A stretch of 64,000 bases of DNA from Colias croceus (Eukaryota > Arthropoda > Insecta > Lepidoptera > Pieridae), in NCBI RefSeq assembly GCF_905220415.1, contig NC_059564.1, positions 12,501 through 76,500 on the forward strand, given 5' to 3'. Shown here in pieces: positions 21,331 to 35,651 of this stretch. Both the position numbers and the translations under genes were made by a program. Within the stretch, counting starts at the first letter, position 1; every line of letters begins with the position of its first letter. Under the pieces are notes generated by a model, which had not been told where the DNA came from, ran no database searches, and saw only the letters and a program-made list of their open reading frames with translations.

Positions 21331-24300
21331 TATCTATGTATTGTCCAATTAGAACCGTATACAATATTTGAGTTTATTGGATAGGATATTGACTATGTTA
21401 TTCATTTTTATTAAATACGTAAAGTATACAAAAAATTGGGTTGTTCTGCGAGACTCTGTTTTTTTTTTATTCTAGTTAGGGAAGCGCTTGACCAGAATCT
21501 CGCTTGATGGAAAGCGATGTGGCTTAAGATCGTACGCGCTTCTCTAGTAGGTACCCGTTCATCTACGCTTGAAGATGTTCATTGTTATTAGAAATGAAAA
21601 TAATTTATTATTGACCTTTTCGTTCCGGCATACTAATTCTCGTAGAGAAGACCATAAGTTAACCTGTGAATATACCGATTCCGGGCTATTCACAGATTAT
21701 CTTATGGACCCTCCGTTTCTTAATTTTTTTTAAATAAAACTTACTAGTCTGTCATCACACTTTTTCTGTACATATTCAATCTAACACACCGTCGCCGGAT
21801 GATTTCAATTGTATCGTATTGAATATTACATGCAAGCGATTATTATTTAAGACGCAAACTCGAAGTTTGCCAGTGTACTTTAGGTCCAAATGATTAGCTA
21901 TCGACCATTACCATCGAATGCCTGACCTCGGCACACTTCATGTCGCTCCCTTGCTACTTACATGGCCCAAGTGAAAGTTATCTTAAAGATAAAACGACCT
22001 AACAATAAGCTAAGTCTAAAGCTACATTTTCAATATTCCAAGTTTCATAGTTTGGATGTGAGATAAATACAGTTTACTGATGCGTGTTTCTTTTAAAAAG
22101 AGCGAATTTTCTGAGCTTGTGTGTGTTCAAGTTTGTTTCCGTTTCTGCATCAATTTGTACAGTCTCTTGCTCACTTCCTTACAAATTCTGTTTATGACCG
22201 TCATAATTTATATCTTTCTAAATCTAATCTAATAGTTATACATAATTACCTAATCATAAATCTATTTTCCAGTTGTAGCAAACAAACATTGAATTTCTCA
22301 ATATCACTCGCTCCCCGCGGGATATCGTACTACAGACGTTTACTATGTGCTGATAACAAATATTGCGTTTATAAACATTAATTAATGTTTTATTACTTGT
22401 CGTTTCTGCGCATTGTTTTCGCCCGTGGTTTTGTCTATTTGTCCAAAAAACAGCTCTTGATACGAATATGCTGATCATAGCTAACTAGTGCACTAACTAT
22501 ATTATCATATCGTGATTGTTCGATATTCGCACGAATGTATAAATGTTTCAATTACTTAAGCAGGTATATTACTTGATTATTATGCCGGTCTGTTTGAGAT
22601 TATTAAGATTTAAGACGCTTCGTGATATTGTAGCACCCCAGAAGAGTTTCGCAATACAAATATTATTTGAGCATTAATTCAGTTGAACGGGTTCAAAGTT
22701 TTATTCATTCGAATGTTGAATATATCAACTGGATATAGTTATCTAGGTTTTCTGGATAAAAATAAGCCTATGTCTCTTGCTTCCTTAAAAATGCTATAGT
22801 CGGTAACTACGTCGCGTTATCATGTGAATACAGACAGACGTACACGCATTCTCGCGGTTGTACACATGTCTGTATATACAATGATAATTAGCGCAGTAAT
22901 GACAAGCGAACATAAACAAGCTCGGATCGCTTATTAGGCACTAATGCGAATCACAACATTGGGGCAGCGCGAGCGCCGATAAGATAGCGGGGTTACTGCG
23001 CCTAGCGCGTGTCCGCCACTCGAGTGTGGAGGAGCCACACTCTGACCTCGCTATTGATGCTAATTATAAGTATAAGCTGTGCTATACTTCCAGCACGTAA
23101 CAACTGCTGGTAGGGTTCTAAACCTTAAAGGAGATTGGTCACCCACTAATAATACAACCCTGAACGTTGAAAATAGGTAAAGCGTACAGTTTCTGCTGGT
23201 TAAAATGATTCATGGGTGATTCTTTGGAAAGAAAATCGATTTTGAAGGTATGATGTACCTATGATAGGTACATAAATAGTCGATACCGACACTAAAAAAA
23301 ACAATACAAAGTAAATTTAATTGAACTATAAATACAAGAAAAATATGAATTTATTTGTTTTGAATAAATTCGCGACGATTTTTGTTTGATCAGCTGCGTC
23401 TGCGCTGCCTTGTGCCTGGTGTGTAGCTCGCTCCTCGTTTTGAATTTGGAAAACATTTATTTGAAATTGGAACGCAACTATGTCATCGCATGTAGATGTT
23501 AAATAGTGCATACAAGATATAATATATTTTATGGAAATGTGATACCTATGTAACACAAATACTGAGAAAATTTTTACATTTGTTTTTACGAAATTGTAAA
23601 CATTTAAGGCGTAACAACCGTCAATGGTCATTTATGAAACTCTTACTAAACGATGTAAGTAAATAAGTAACAATTGCAGAATGCTTCATGAAATTGAATT
23701 AATAATTATTAATATATTTTTTAGCGTTAAATAATAAAGGAGGATAACGTTCCCGAATATTGAAATACATAATGAAATGCGAGGTTTCGGTCTCGTCCCA
23801 GAGGTCACTGGCTCGATAAATGTTATCTCACTAATTATTTAATTGAACACAACATTGTAACGATACTACGTGTTTTATCGCTCTTCGCTTGTTTTGTGTA
23901 CTTTATACATTTTTACAATTTAGTTTAATTAATTTTTTAATGCGATATTAATTCTTTATTATGAATACAATTAATTTTGACGATGTAATAGTATAATGTT
24001 ATGATATTGTTACATTTTACATAGGTTTATTGTATCTTCCTGTACCTGTACGCTTTTAAAAGTTGCCTTGTTTGTATAATGATTGAGAAACGATATCCAA
24101 TAGCGAATCTTGCCTACTAACTACTTTCATTCATGTATATCACGTGACGTGGCTCACTTAGTTCAATTAACTGATACCATAACTGTTTGTATTCTCATAG
24201 TATATCCGAGTCATAATCTAACTACCTAACCAACTTTTAAAAAGTTCTGTATCTGACCTATATTTCTTGACTTGTGTAAAAATTTGGTAAAATGTTCATA

Positions 24301-26479
24301 TGTGGTAATTTCTGCATTCAATCAGGCACTCCTTACATTGCAGTATTGTCATGAAAGCTTTCATCGAAAGTTTTATTGAATGATCGACCAATCCAATGTA
24401 ATGATTACCTAAAAAGCGGATCGTTTGCAAAGTATGTGTACCAAGGGTCACTGGTCAGGTATTCGGTCGGTGGAGATGCCCGCAGCGCGCGCAGTAGGGC
24501 CGAGATGTCTCCGCTCTGGGCTCATTAGCGCGAAGCACGGCCGCTCGGTTAACACCAAATATGGCAGTTAATTTGATTATTTATTCAGTTAACCGGCGGC
24601 AGCTCGCACGGCTTGTTTATGGTCGCGGTGGGCGTGGTCGGTGGAGGTGTTCATGAGTTATTTGGGTGGATAGAAATTAACCGCTTTCGGTGGTAATTAG
24701 AAGATGTGTAACTTGTCTGAAAATTCTATGGAAGTCTTTGAATCTATGAATTCGAAACTATTTCTTCTGTTTTAGTTGTACTACGTTACTTTAATCAAAT
24801 AATATAGATGCCGCTTATGCCTAACGATAATGCATATCTATGTAGTAACTCAGGCCCCGGAACCACAGACACAATAGAAAATCTATTGGCCGCTTGGGGC
24901 TCAATGGGTTAAAAATATTCATATCATTTGAGATTTACAAAATAGATGATTTCTTTTTTTACGACTCTGCTGTCGACTTGATCAGTATATTGTTATAGAG
25001 ATAATATCAAATTGAATTCTATAAAAGCCACCGTAATGAGTCGATATTTGGCAGCGCAGTGGTCCAACCCTCCCGTTCGTGTTTGTCCAACACAAACACA
25101 CGCGCTGGCTTGCCGCTCATTCTATTTGTTTTCGCTTTTAATTGATCGCCCAATTCATTGAGTGGTCTCTCCTATTTAAATATTTGTCTAACTGGTTGCA
25201 TTACAGTTAACTATACTTCAATTTATTCTAATCAACAATGTTTTATTATGTTGGACGGTTCACGGTGGTGTCTTAACCAATGGAACGAAAATATTGTGAA
25301 AGTGGCAGTTTATAAAAGCACTGAAACTCTGAAGCCCTTTGAAAAACCGAACATATAGAAGTTATATAAAAGAGTTAACATAAAAAAATCTGCTGGACAT
25401 CGAGGTAAATATATTAATAATACAAAACAGAAAACGTGTCGTCATTAAAAAGCATCATGACAATGACTACTCGATATGATCAGCTTATCTATCCTCGTCC
25501 CACTTATGGGACAATGTAACTGTACGACAGAGAGGGCAGTGGGGTAGCTCGGAGGGATTTCTGGATTTATATAAGCGTGTAATATTAGTCGCCATGGATT
25601 TAATTTGATTCGAGGGGCCACTGATGTTAGGTATTTATAGTCAGGATGTTGTTTTAATATTAATTTCATCTAGGATCGATTTTCTGTTTTAAAAAGTATA
25701 AATGGGATTCCGGTTTGTAATAGGAACTCTAAATCGCATAAGGATTTGTTTCGTAGCATAGATATGTCACCAACAATTGCAAAATCTACACTTTTAGGTA
25801 TTTAAATACATTATCTAGATTATAAAATCTATCTAAAATCTATCTACATAACTATATAGCCATAAGGCCTATTTATGTCTCCATCCACTGCGTCCCATAA
25901 ATGAACCAAAGTTTGTGACACTAAAACTATGTCATCGCATGTAAATTATTTCGAAATTTAAGTGTCCATAACATGATATTTTAACAATGACTAAATTCTC
26001 AGTTTTAAATTTTAACATGTTAAAGACATGTGCATAGTAGATAAGCGGAAATAATAATCATTTAATAGTTAGAGACAGTTCGCATTCAAAATTACAAAAT
26101 GGTTTTCATGATAACTAATCACGATGTAAAATCCGGATGAATCAGTTAGAATACTTTTTATAGAAATGGGGAGTTCCAATGTCAGCTCTATAAATAGGGC
26201 GATATCAGGGGGCGTACACAATTATGATTAATCGTAGATAATTTTACGATACAGTAGATTTTTTATACTTACTCTGTGACCGAGCGGGTCACTATCGGGG
26301 GGAGAGAGTCGAGTAGGATCGAGACGGATTTTCGATTATTACTGTATATAACTTGTTTAAAGTAAAACATAACTATAGACATGTACTTAAGGTTCTGGTA
26401 GATCTGATGTATTCGTCTGCGAGAGCGTAAATTTTGAAGTATGTACTAAGTTACTCTGAGTAAGCACAAAATATATATA
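21331..26479 (+). other. Intron sequence with GC-rich islands near 22930-23060 and 24440-24660
   Basis: No supportable gene. Two GC-rich islands stand out from the AT-rich background: one near 22940-23050 (GCAGCGCGAGCGCCGATAAG region) and one near 24450-24650 (CGCAGCGCGCGCAGTAGG and TTAACCGGCGGCAG). They could be conserved regulatory DNA; that is not shown by the sequence alone. Confidence 0.4.
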
Positions 26480-27170
26480 CAGGGTGTCCCAAAAAGTAGT
26501 GTTATACCGAAGCTGGGAGGTAGAGGACCTAGAGGGCTATCCGAATCACCCCCGTGTATGTTATGCGATTTTTCGTATTTTCGGAGTTATGATTTTTACT
26601 CATGGTGACGTGACTTATTGCGGTAGATTCTTGATTTTTTTCGTGTGCTAAGCTGAAAAATATAGGCCAATTCAGTATGGTAAAATTTACTATCGATAGA
26701 TCTTTGAATGGAATAAAAAAAAGAATTAAATGCCAAGAAAGATAAAATTATCCAGTATGTTCACAACTTCAAGGGCCCGTAAAAAATAAAATTAAACCCG
26801 TGCAAACCGGGCATTATAAAATCAAAACTACTACTACATAAGTTTTACATTGGCCTATTTTTTTAATCTGTCGTTTTGGCGAGTTTTAATTGCAAAGATC
26901 TAAACGAACAAACTTTTAAATTGTCTATAAAAGTCATGATTTAGTTATAAAGCAGGCCAATTTCACGATAACAGATTGGGCAATAGATCGTCAAATTCTC
27001 TGAGTAGGAACGTAGGTCGAAGGTACACAGAGTCACGTGCCTTCCCGATGGGGTGCTAAGTGGCTTGAAATACGTGCAGATGGTTATTATTCGTGCTTTT
27101 TAGTATTTCGTATTTTTTTAAAAGATAATTTCGGTTCATATTGAGTTTATACACAATTAAAACACCCTAT
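26480..27170. mobile_element. Possible DNA-element remnant bounded by AGGGTGT/ACACCCT
   Basis: The left edge ACAGGGTGTCCCAAAAAGT is a common arthropod transposon end. An inverted ACACCCTAT lies 690 bp to the right. Only about 8 bp match, so the right edge is a guess. Confidence 0.3.
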
Positions 27171-27833
27171 AATACCTAAACACAACCAACTTGTTGAGAG
27201 CTTATCATAGTCTAATTGGAAGAGCATTTTGCATACATATATTATATGCCTTCTATTTCAGATCTTTGGTATTTATCATTATTTAGATAGATCTGGAATG
27301 TAAGTAGGAATAAGAAACTACATTCTGAAGTACAGTTGCGTAAAAAATGTTTTTAAAATTTACAATACCGTAACCCAGGGTATCCATGTGAAGCAGACTA
27401 ATAAAATATAAAAGCCTCTCCACATTTGTCTAATTCGAGTGGTGAAAAAATGGTGTGTGAAAAAATAAATTTGTGTGGTCGTGTGGCGGCGCGTGGCGAA
27501 GCGTCGTCACCCGGCGTTTGTGTTCGCTGCTCACCGCATTTAGCGTACTGGTTTATGGGAATTATGTAGATACATATATTGATAATTTGTATTGTACATT
27601 TATTGGCTTATAAATTGAATGTGTTTTTATTTTGATTATTAAGTATCTAGAATTTCTATTAAGAAATAGTTTGTACATGGACAGAAAGGTTCGGAAAAGA
27701 ACAATAATCACAATTTTGCATATAAATTTTGAAATATGTCAATAAAAAAACATCTATCTATTCTCTATAAATTTTCATAATAAAATCTGTGCACTAAGTT
27801 AGTATAATGTACATAATATATATATACATTATA

Positions 27834-28831
27834 CAGTGTGGAAATTTTCGATGGGCCCTGGAGGGAAAGTACTTGAAATAATAAGGTAGCAAATTTTGCT
27901 GAAAGGAAACATTTCTTTATTTTTAAAAAGAAATAGATCTGTATTCAAATTTCAAAGATTTTCTAAAATTCACTTGCATCAACCAAGAATTGAACTAAAT
28001 AAAAATTTTAAAAATAAAATTTTGTTATTTTATTCTTCAAATCGATACAAATAGGTCTTAAACAAGTATTTTCTATAACATTTTATCCGAAAATATTAAA
28101 TCTTTATTATGGAGTACATAATATGGGCCATGATCAAATTCTACGAAAAATTGTACGTCTGTCAAGTGAAAAACCAGTTATACTTTTCTTATGACTCAAT
28201 GTAACACCCAAAGATGTTTTATTTAAGCCATGAATTTCAGGTAAGAAACTAGTTTCATTGGTAATAAATAAATAATAATTAAATGCACATGCTTTCTTTC
28301 TTAGACATTTCTTTTTTATTGAAGTTTAAAAAAAAATAGTTAGGACGTTTTAAACATGTTTGCGGTGCAAGACCGCAGTATTAAAATTCGATTATTATTT
28401 TGTCTTTTTCATTTGTTTTCCTTCTAATTATTATCTGTAATTTCAGAAGAAAATATATTAATGTATCCAATGAGGGGCCTCATTTTGAACAATAATTTAT
28501 TAGTTAAATAGTGTTAAAATTAGTTGATGATACAACAAATAATGTTCAATTTCATGATATTTCTATTTCTAAGAGCAAATATTTTAACGAGAAATTAACA
28601 ATTAATTATCTTTAACATTGTTTCAGTCGATTTTAAGAATAAAATATAATTTTTTTTTCATTTTTAATTAGTTCGATTCCCGGTTGAAGCAAGTGAATTT
28701 TCGAAAATCTTTGAATGCAGTTCTATTTCTTTTTAAGAATAAAGGAATGTTTCCTTTCCGCTAAATTCCCTATCTTCAGTATTTCAAGTAGGTACTTTCC
28801 CTCCAGGGCCCATCGAAAATTTTCACACTAG
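27834..28831. mobile_element. 1-kb DNA element with about 165-bp inverted ends
   Basis: The left arm (27834-about 27998: TTTTCGATGGGCCCTGGAGG, then GGAAACATTTC, AAAAAGAAATAGA and TTCACTTGC) is repeated inverted in the right arm (about 28667-28831) with scattered changes. The tips are CAGTGTGG and CTAGTGTG, next to TA on both sides, which suggests a Tc1/mariner-type element. No transposase frame is seen. Confidence 0.8.
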
Positions 28832-31800
28832 TATATACTTAATACGAAAATTTCTACAAATCCTACATAGCGAACTTAGCGAAACTAGCGTGCGTTGCAA
28901 AACTAAAAGTACCTATATACAAATTAATTTTGTCTATAATAAACAGGGTTATACTTCGAAATACTGTGATTATATTCTAACATAACCGCTACACGACTGT
29001 TAACCAATAATTATGCTAATGTAAAAGTTAACCTTTGTTTCATTCACAATATTAACTCCCAAGGGTACGAGTAGCTTTGGATACAAGTCGACAGGGGTGC
29101 GTTGACAGTCGGCTGTAAGTGTAATTCAGCTGATGGGCGAGACGCGGGGCGCGGGAACAACTTGGGTGCCACAGTAAATAGAACACGAACAGTAAGGCAA
29201 CTAAAACGTAAATCTTTTCGAAATAATAATTATCTACTCAGTATTGAAGCAATATAGTGATTGTTACTCTGTATATCTTTATATAACGGCGTAACCAATA
29301 TGCTATACGCTGTGGTCATTGGACGGAGATTTTTAATGCGCTCTCTGAAAAGGACTCGACTACCGACAACACCGCGTGGACTGCTTACTACTTGTTAAGT
29401 GAAACATTAAAACGTTTTATACAAAGATTCCGCACTGTTCGTATTCTATACTGTGTCTGTATTCTGTAGTTAATGCTCACTAAATTGTACAGGTTTATGG
29501 GCAAGGGACGGGGTAGGTACTGTCAAATTGTCGGTACGAAACGTTTTAGACAGAGGAATTAGGAGTAATGCATTGTTATTGGAGAGACTTTGTTTTTTGT
29601 ACATAAGTATATTTATACGGCTTAAGCAATTCAGCAGAAGTGATCTAAAATAATAGAGGAAACTTGTGAATTGGTAAGTTAGGAATAAATAATCCCATTC
29701 CGTTTAGATACCATTTGAATTTAGGATTTTTGGAAATCAGTATCATTTTGAACAGCAGTATAATAAAATTAGTCAACAGATGAGATGCTGAATTTCAAAG
29801 TTCAAACATTGATTATTTTGATTTGATGGACTAAAATTTTGTTTTTGATATGACCACATCTTCCGCAATCATAAATTCAGTGGTCGAATCAATATTATAT
29901 TTATTATTATTACAAGTATTTATATACACTCAATGACTGCAATAAATCAACCCTTCTGACGTCACAGCTCACAGTGATGCAGATTATTCGCTCCGAGCGA
30001 GTGGGGGATGCGCTTTTATTATTTTACGCCACATTAAGTTGCTCCCTTCCTGTTGGTGATATGGAAGGGCAGTTTGCGTGGCCCGCTTTTGGGTGGGAGA
30101 CTTACGCGGGCAAAAAATTAGTTCATGAAACTTGAAATCAATGCGATTCAAGCATTAACAAAACTGGCCATTATCATGTTGGTGTGTTTCATATTAGCGA
30201 CTCAATAAATGTAGCTTTACTATCTTCCTATTAACATACGGTAGTTAGTTACTATCAATGTGATAATTACTTTATTGCAGCATCTATGGATCTCTATTGT
30301 CCCATTTTTTTTAATACATTACTTTAGGAGATGAATAAAGTAGATAATATAGGTAGGCACATCAGTGATTAATACTGTAGCAAAGATTTAACTAAACACC
30401 AGTCACTTAAAGCTAATTGTGCGAACAATATAGCGAAATGAGTGGAATTAAGCGCAGGATTTGTTTTGTGCCACGGCTCGGTCCTGCGCTGCCGCCGAGG
30501 GAGACGGATGTGACTCGATTATTTCGTTTTGAGCAATTTATCTCGGCTCTTCTAGGGAATGTATGAGTGTTATTAATATCATTTTATGGAAAACTTTAAA
30601 ATAAAATTCTTTGTGGGTATCTGCAGTTTTTGAGTAAACTACAAACATAGACTGATGCATGACTCCCATTTTGGATTAAAAATAAATAATTACTTATAAT
30701 AATGGAAATTTCATACCTACATATTGACAATTGATTTTGAGAAAAATCCTGATCGTTCTATCATTATTGTAGTAGCAAAAGATAGGAGTAAGATGTCAAT
30801 TAAATTCTGGTCCGATAGAGGTCTGCTATTAACTGTCACCCTCAAATCAAAGGGATTCAATTCGTACAGTATTTTTTTATTTATTATCAATAGAAAGGAT
30901 TTGCGACGGAACTAGATTGGCGCAGAAACAACAATAACCAGATTATTGTTAATGCCCTTACATGCGGGGTTTGGCGTTCATAACGCATTGAGTTACTATT
31001 TATCGCTCCGGTTAACGTGGAGTGAGATTCGTTTGGTGTTAATAAAAACCTACTGGGATTTTAAATAATTTGAATATTTTTTTTGAACGACTGCTTTTAT
31101 AGCATAAAAAGTTTTACCATTAAAAGCTGGCAAGTTGTCACAGCTAGTTAGCTAATGAGCAGTTAATGAAGTACATTTACTGAAATCAACATCATTAAAT
31201 CACAATTAAAATTATCTAAGACTAAAATCTCAATGATTTAAAAGTAAACTAGAGGTTAACACGAGTCTGCCGCCGCGTGAAGCCAAACAAGGCAGCTACA
31301 CAGCATGTGCTGCCGCGCTACAGCGCTAATTGCACTAAATGGATGCACGCCGCTGAGCAGGCAGTTTTCCTGCAGAGCTGAGGTATATGGGTGTCAATGA
31401 AACGGATGATGTGTGGCCTTCAGGGTCGTTAGAGCAATCAAAGGCTGTAAAGATATATCTATCTATAATAATTGCCGAATACGTCATAACTTCCTGTGGA
31501 GTGGGAAGGAATTTCTAGATTGGAAAAATCACAATGTTTTTATTGAATAACTAACCAGATTAATAGTTAGTACCTATATTTGTGATAAGAGAATCTTTAC
31601 AAATGACGATGCACTACGCTTTGGTGTAATCGCTTGTCTTTCAATTCATCCTTCTTCTTAGTGCAATCCCATTATAGGTAAATTAGTACCTAACCATATT
31701 TCGGTGGTGGTTACAAACTCTTGGTGAAATCGAATTAAAAATTATAAAAAAATCGTAGCTAGTGACATTTTTATCAAGTATATCTACTTTTATGAGCGGT

Positions 31801-31937
31801 AATACTTTTGAATATGGCATAACACAATTATTGCTCGTTTGAGGAACGCAAAATATGTATAAGAATTAGTTTTTTGTGAAGTGAGTGAAGTGTCGGCTAT
31901 ATTAACGTGTGATTATAATGATTCTGTTTTATTGCAG
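28832..31937 (+). other. Rest of intron 1; no gene seen
   Basis: AT-rich with short GC-rich patches (about 29100-29165, 31264-31380). A perfect CRE-like TGACGTCA is at 29957-29964. No supportable coding sequence. Confidence 0.4.
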
Positions 31938-31990
31938 TCACAGAAAAACCAGGCTATCAGTCACCCTATGGGGGCATGGACAATGGAGTG
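31938..31990 (+). CDS. Second coding exon of the long plus-strand gene
   Basis: A TTTTATTGCAG acceptor precedes TCACAGAAAAACC and a GTG|GTAAGT donor follows. Its first two bases complete the codon left open by the exon at 14006-14087. It then gives 17 residues, TEKPGYQSPYGGMDNGV, and ends in phase 0. Good splice sites and a fitting phase on both sides make this a real exon in my view, though it is short. Confidence 0.6.
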
Positions 31991-32735
31991 GTAAGTTGGT
32001 GTTTGTTTTAACCTTTTCTGTATTTATAATTCTATATAATTTATTCGTTGATTGCTGGTTATAAAAACACTTAGCCTGCAATTAATATTAATTAAGTATC
32101 CGTAATGACAGCACTCGAATATAATATGGACTAATAGTTAAATATGTTCTGTTCGATTAAATAAATCCATTTTTAATATACGTAATCAGAAAACAGTTTA
32201 TTTTCTGAATTTAATATTTTCTCTAAGTATATTATTTAGAAACTTAGTTAGGAATTAATCGCTCTTGTAACAATCTGTAAATGTCACAGAAAAAAGTACC
32301 TACCTACTTACTACCTATCTGGATGCGAAATTTAATCACGTTACAATTATAATGATTGTATCTAGTCATGTTGCACTTTTTATATGTATCAAAAGAAATA
32401 TCTCAAAAATAAAATATCCACATGATACAGTCAGTTTGCAGCATTATTCCTTCGTAAAAACAGAAGCTCAAAAAGTGTTGTGGATTTCCATATTTATTGT
32501 GATTCGGGACGTATCCTGCTGAATGCGAAACATAATGTGATTTATGTATGTGCAAGGGATAGCCCTTTTGTGGCCGATACGAGCCGATACTGCTTCTTGC
32601 TTCGTGTCGTACATGAATAATATGGAAGCAAATGTTTTATTATGTACAAAGGTTATTATATTATGTTATGTACATAGTTTAGGTGGTTTAGTAAGTCATA
32701 TAACTATTTAAACTCTAACTCAAACATTTATTTAT
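31991..32735 (+). other. Intron 2, first part; no feature seen
   Basis: AT-rich, no gene or clear repeat. Confidence 0.45.
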
Positions 32736-33002
32736 TAACCGACTTAAAAAAAAGGAGGAGGTTATCAATTCGGCCGGTATGTTTTTTTTTTTATGTATGT
32801 ACACCGATTACTCCGAGGTTTCTGAACCGATTTACGTGATTCTTTTTTAGTTCGATGCGGGATGGTGTCGAATTGGTCCCATAAAAATTTTATTCGGATA
32901 GGCCCAGTAGTTTTTTATTTTATGAGCATTTTTTTCTGTATTTGTAAATGTTGCAAGTGCAAGTTTGAAGTCGGTTGTTTTTAACGCAGTTATCACTTGT
33001 TC
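32736..33002 (+). repeat. Dispersed repeat with AACCGACTT/AAGTCGGTT inverted boxes
   Basis: It contains AAAGGAGGAGGTTATCAATT, GTACACCGATTACTCCGAGG and GAAGTCGGTTGTTTTTAACG. The same sequence recurs at 62048-62296. Inverted 9-bp boxes lie near the ends, but similarity between the copies goes about 25 bp past the right box, so the true ends are not the boxes. Confidence 0.75.
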
Positions 33003-33110
33003 AATTAGACTTCTTCTTCTTCTAGAAGCACTTTTGAATTGTCGTTACATATTTTTAACATCTACCACCGATTCGGAAAGTGGTCAGATTGATGTGTTGG
33101 AGAAATAAGC
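33003..33110 (-). mobile_element. LINE 3'-end fragment
   Basis: TTCAATTAGACTTCTTC, AGAAGCACTTTTGAA and CCACCGATTCGGAAAG are the reverse complement of the block at about 54870-54945, which leads into a TTTGAG tail typical of a lepidopteran LINE. Confidence 0.6.
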
Positions 33111-33490
33111 GAGTAGATAAGTGAAGTTTTTTAACTTGAAACAAGCCTTTCATGCCGTCTCCTATAGGAAAATTACCTATTTTAAGATTTTTCAAATCAA
33201 AGGGCTAAGGTACCTCTATTTTGCAAAAATAAATAGGCTCTTGAAGACATTTTATTGAATTACTGCCGCTACGTGCAGCATTTCTACCCCAATCTATTCC
33301 ATATTCTTCACCATCCCATGTGACGGACAGCTCTCACTAGACTACCAGAGCATAAATTAGTGATTAGACTATACGAGCACGAGCAAAGCCACGTGGTGCG
33401 TCGCGCGGAATGCGACCGGACCGGCAGATGCGCGCGCGCAACTAATTCTCTTATTTGTGCTTAGCGATGTCAGCGTATTGATAAACAAGA

Positions 33491-33560
33491 TCTGCTTGGT
33501 GCAGTGGTAGTTGTTGCAAGAGGCTGGGTTCGAATTCCTGATCTTGCGTGTTTGGAAAAT
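33491..33560 (+). mobile_element. tRNA-derived SINE head
   Basis: The A box TGGTGCAGTGG fits the pol III consensus exactly, and GGGTTCGAATTCC follows as a B box. It sits in the second intron. The 3' end is not defined. Confidence 0.55.
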
Positions 33561-35549
33561 AGTTTGTTAAATGCTTTTCAACAGATCTGTTAGTCTTTGT
33601 CTTGTAATTTGTTAGTAATTGAATTTTTCGAAGTAAAAACTAATATATGTATTTGCATTGGAATACGATATTTGAAAAGATTGTTTCATTGAAATAATAA
33701 AAACATTGAAGTAGGTAATATTTGTGTCATATAAATACCAAAGTTATCATAATTTGAATATGTAAGTTCATATAAAAATATGGATGGAATGCCATGTAAT
33801 AGTGGAACAAACATTTGAGTATGCTGCTTGCACAAACACTCGAGCGCACACAAAAACGTGTTAATATTACAATACATAAGATTAAGGGATGCACAGCATT
33901 ACTGAGTCCATTTTACCCATAAGTGGAGTTATTATTGCGCCATCTGGAAGGAAACTGGACCTGTTGTGTGATGTCCACTTACCCGGGATCAGACTAGTTC
34001 GATTATTTATTTAAAAAAAAAATCATTTACCTATTACTGTGTAGTAATGTAGTCGTACAAACACATTCTTCCATTTTCTCATTGCTTGATGTCCATTTAA
34101 AAGATAATAAACTCATGATAACAGACAAATAATAGTTGAAGACAATCTGCAAAATCATAATTAAACCTAGGAATATAAAAATGAATGCCTTTCACAAAGA
34201 TTTACCTTAAAAACTAAATTTAAATTAGACACGTACAACGTAATAGTACAACATACTGCGAGAAAAAAGGCTGTGGTACTTTTGCTGTTTTTCTCTTAAT
34301 CTTGACAATTTTTGCACTATTGTTTCCACAACTTCATATCGGCAATTGTGACGGTTATATCGTATCACTTTTTAAAACGTCGAATCAATTAAGACAAATA
34401 GTGGATATCCCATACATAGTGTAGTTGGGTGTATACTGTTAGAGATCCACACGAAAGGACTGAGGAGGTCAGCCCCTCCCGCCACTTGGCGAGGGTTTAT
34501 CGGCGGCGCACTCGCTCGTTACACGGCTTGTGCTGCTCTCATGTGTGTCTGTTCCTCCCGTTGTGGTGGATGTACAACACGTGGTACCGAATTTAGTTTA
34601 AATGATTGTAGCAAAAAAATGTTGAACTCAATTAGTATTTGGTATCTGCAGAAATGTCCCTTTAATAACTTATGTGTGAAATGATTTTTAACAAGATAGT
34701 TAGTTATTTGTATTTCTAGAGAAATTAGTATATTATGTAGTTATTAGCAGTGTATATGTTTACAAAATTTTTACGAATTATTTACAAACTTAATGCAAAA
34801 TGTTTATTTTTTATTTCTTGTTTAGGAATTGTTCGTATAAACAAGTCATTTTAAAACAAATAACAATTTAGAGAAAATAAGTATATCGAACAGAACGAAA
34901 CGGTATTAAAATTGACACTACAAGGCAAATGGCGCAGTGTGCGATGACCTTTATCTTCGTCTTGTTTCTTCTAATATTATGTAACACGCACTATAAAACT
35001 TTTAGTGTGTTTGCAGGACATTTAAGTGATACTGTACGCTTTAACGGACCCCGAATCTATTTGGCTTCTGATTCGCTACATTTAATTTTTATAGAGATTA
35101 AGTTTAATGGATCAAGAGACGAAGACGAGGAAACGAATATCCTTTAGATTGCTTTGAAACTAAATCTGTAAAAGAGTATTTTTCCAACCGAATCCAAGCT
35201 ATCAAATTATTCGCAAACACAGATATAATATAAAAAGGTAGATTCAAATGTTTTGCACAATAGTCATAGAAAAGTTCTTCTATTGTCGAATTTATAAATC
35301 TAACTACCGTCATTAATAGTAACAAGTGAATATCTATTTATATTTTGAATTATAAAAGATATGGTATGGAAATACACTGCAAGAACAATATACATATTTC
35401 TGTAAATAAAAAAAGCTCCCAAATTTTCCTGTAAAGCTTAGTGAGCATCTTAGTAAATCTGCGGTGTATAGCCTAGTCAGATGGCAAATGTATAGTTATG
35501 TGTGTATCGGTATATGAGTACAAGTGTTGTTGTGTCGGTGTTGCGGCAG
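33561..35549 (+). other. Intron 2, last part; no gene seen
   Basis: AT-rich. One GC-rich patch lies at about 34460-34570. A 72-codon frame at 34929-35147 starts with a hydrophobic stretch but has no other support. Confidence 0.4.
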
Positions 35550-35651
35550 TACGGCGTGGCGGCGACGTCGTGCGCGGCGGCGCTGGGCCAGCAGCCCGAC
35601 CGGCGGCACCACACGCACCACCAGCAGCACGCCGACGTGCCGCCGCAATGG
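35550..35651 (+). CDS. Third coding exon of the long plus-strand gene
   Basis: The acceptor is TGCGGCAG before TACGGC and the donor is TGG|GTGAGC. The 102 nt give 34 residues rich in Ala, His and Gln (for example RRHHTHHQQHADVPPQW). Phase is 0 at both ends, fitting the exon at 31938-31990. GC content is far above the surroundings. His/Gln-rich low-complexity segments are common in insect transcription factors; that is the only functional hint. Further exons must be outside the window or too short for me to see. Confidence 0.6.

Noticed and set aside
34929..35147. 72-codon frame with a hydrophobic start that looks like a signal peptide
   Set aside because: AT-rich intron sequence, no splice or promoter support, no recognisable family.
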